A stretch of DNA of 64,000 nucleotides from contig JADJGQ010000001.1 of NCBI GenBank assembly GCA_016708025.1, forward strand, positions 1,240,001-1,304,000, in the 5' to 3' direction. The stretch comes from a bacterium (GTDB taxonomy: Bacteria; Zixibacteria; MSB-5A5; GN15; FEB-12). Within the stretch, counting starts at the first letter, position 1, and the number at the start of each line of letters is the position of its first letter. Made by a program: the position numbers and the translations under genes. The notes under the pieces are model-generated. The model was not told where the DNA came from. It was given only the letters and a program-made list of their open reading frames with translations, and searched no databases. This document shows positions 62,978 through 64,000 of this stretch, piece after piece.

Positions 62978-64000
62978 TTACGACTTACTCTCTTTCCCAT
63001 CCCCGGAAGACTCGTCGTGAATGACTTTGACGAAGTCTCCATCCTTTATAGTACGCAGTACGCGATACGGTCCAGAAATGACCGAATCTCCCACCTGCAG
63101 GCCGCTGGCGACCTGGACATTCTTCTGATCAGCGATACCGGTCTGGATCTCAACGAAGATTGCCTTACCTTCGCGGATAACAAACGCTCCCCTGAGTTCC
63201 TTCTTCTCTTCCGGCGACTTCTTCGCGGTATCCGCGGAAGTGGTCTCGGCGGCATGAACGGCATTAACCGCTCCGCCAGTGCTGGCCTGCGATTCGCGAG
63301 CAGCCTTGAGGGAGTCCATATCAAAGGAACGGACTACCACAGCGCTATACGGAATGCTCATGACATCGTCGCGTTGGGCAGTGGTAATGTCGACGGTGGC
63401 CGACATACCGGGTCGGACCTTGACCTCGGCTCCCTGAAAGACGACCGTCACCTTGAAGTTGGTTGACTGATCGGTTGAACCCAGGCCCTCAATTATAGCC
63501 GTATTGCCGATCTCGACAACCTCGCCGGGGAATGTCGTGTCGGGGAAGGCATCGACAGAGATCTCGGCGCGCTGGCCGATATCAATCTTGGCAACTTCAG
63601 TCTCGTCAACCTCTACCTCAACCTCAAAGACGTTCAGGTTTGAGATTGTGAGCAACGTCTTTCCCTGTGTGAAGGCGTTCTGAGCAGGTGCTACCTCACC
63701 AACCTCGACATCGACATAAGTAATGATGCCGGGCATGGGGGCAGAGATCCTGGTCTTTTTCAGATTGTCCGTCGCTTTTTCAAAATAGGCCTGCGATTGC
63801 TTGGCGGATGCGGAGGTTGCTTCGTACGAAGACTTGGCGGCCTCAAAAGCATACTTGGCGTTGTCGAAAAGTGATTCGGAGGTCAGGCCATTGTCGAAAA
63901 GCTGCTTCTGGCGGTTGTATTCGCGTTCAGCCTGTTCGAGATCGGACTTTGCACCAGTCATGCGAGCGGAGATCTCATTAAGTGTATAGCGAGCCTGATC
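62978..64000 (-). CDS. Efflux periplasmic adaptor (MacA/HlyD family), 5' truncated by window edge
   Basis: The frame is open to the right window edge (13 codons before ATG 63961), so the start lies outside. About 340 residues are visible: a coiled-coil helical hairpin (DLEQAEREYNRQKQLFDNG), a lipoyl-like/beta-barrel region (ISAPMPGIITYVDVEVGEV) and the membrane-proximal domain (VNAVHAAETTSADTA...). It belongs to the periplasmic adaptor group and should join the permeases to an outer-membrane channel. It lies directly upstream of the ATPase gene. Confidence 0.92.
   Translation of the reverse strand, partial: DQARYTLNEISARMTGAKSDLEQAEREYNRQKQLFDNGLTSESLFDNAKYAFEAAKSSYEATSASAKQSQAYFEKATDNLKKTRISAPMPGIITYVDVEVGEVAPAQNAFTQGKTLLTISNLNVFEVEVEVDETEVAKIDIGQRAEISVDAFPDTTFPGEVVEIGNTAIIEGLGSTDQSTNFKVTVVFQGAEVKVRPGMSATVDITTAQRDDVMSIPYSAVVVRSFDMDSLKAARESQASTGGAVNAVHAAETTSADTAKKSPEEKKELRGAFVIREGKAIFVEIQTGIADQKNVQVASGLQVGDSVISGPYRVLRTIKDGDFVKVIHDESSGDGKESKS

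Overview
The window reads as chromosomal DNA from a Gram-negative, probably uncultured member of the FCB superphylum; candidate division Zixibacteria is my best guess (inference). The reasons are large secreted proteins ending in FlgD/T9SS-like sorting domains (YPNPF/YPNPY motifs), dockerin-like repeats on a secreted subtilase, paired GWxTD proteins, DUF1573 proteins, lipoproteins, a Ccm cytochrome maturation system and a multiheme cytochrome. I found no rRNA, tRNA, CRISPR array, insertion sequence or prophage. Coding density is high, and several sigma70-like promoters (TTGACA / TATAAT type) and many intrinsic terminators are readable.

Layout. 1-10.8 kb: truncated beta-helix surface protein, EVE-domain protein, secreted S8 protease with dockerin-like tail, protein-L-isoaspartate methyltransferase, secreted metzincin-type protease, nitroreductase. 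10.8-15.8 kb: LOG-family protein and an ATP-type phosphofructokinase on the minus strand, divergent from an alpha-glucan phosphorylase. 15.9-21.9 kb: frameshifted secreted VWA protein, then a two-gene M16 protease pair (one active subunit, one inactive subunit with an extra C-terminal domain). 22.2-30.3 kb: a tandem array of three ~880-residue secreted paralogues. 30.3-35.9 kb: MFS transporter, frameshifted glycosyltransferase-like gene, lipoprotein, CheW, M29 aminopeptidase, small PUR-like protein. 36-38.4 kb: phosphate module (PhoU, PiT permease, DUF47). 38.6-44.8 kb: 11-heme cytochrome fused to a membrane cytochrome b-like domain, with ccmC-ccmD-ccmE-ccmF; CcmE carries the CxxxY variant. 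45.3-47.9 kb: small secreted protein, a second phosphofructokinase with the PPi-type signature, a ferritin-like protein. 47.9-54.3 kb: a minus-strand run (YCII-SRPBCC protein, EamA transporter, atypical SDR, M20 peptidase, ferritin-like protein, ABC permease and ATPase). 54.4-56.9 kb: three DUF1573 genes. 56.9-64 kb: two GWxTD proteins and a MacAB-like export system.

The most interesting signal is in the DUF1573 trio. The middle gene is interrupted by one in-frame TGA (55405-55407), exactly where the third paralogue has the first Cys of its CxC motif. Immediately downstream, at the spacing expected of a bacterial SECIS element, lies an 8-bp hairpin with a GAGA loop that the Cys paralogue lacks. 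I read this as a probable selenoprotein with a U-G-C motif, sitting beside its Cys-containing sisters. No Sec machinery lies in the window, so this is a prediction.

Other notable points are the co-occurrence of ATP-type and PPi-type phosphofructokinases, the CxxxY CcmE next to a multiheme cytochrome, a 37-codon ccmD-like gene, an SDR without the YxxxK catalytic pair, and two single-base frameshifts, both in four-base G/C runs, that may be sequence errors or real lesions.
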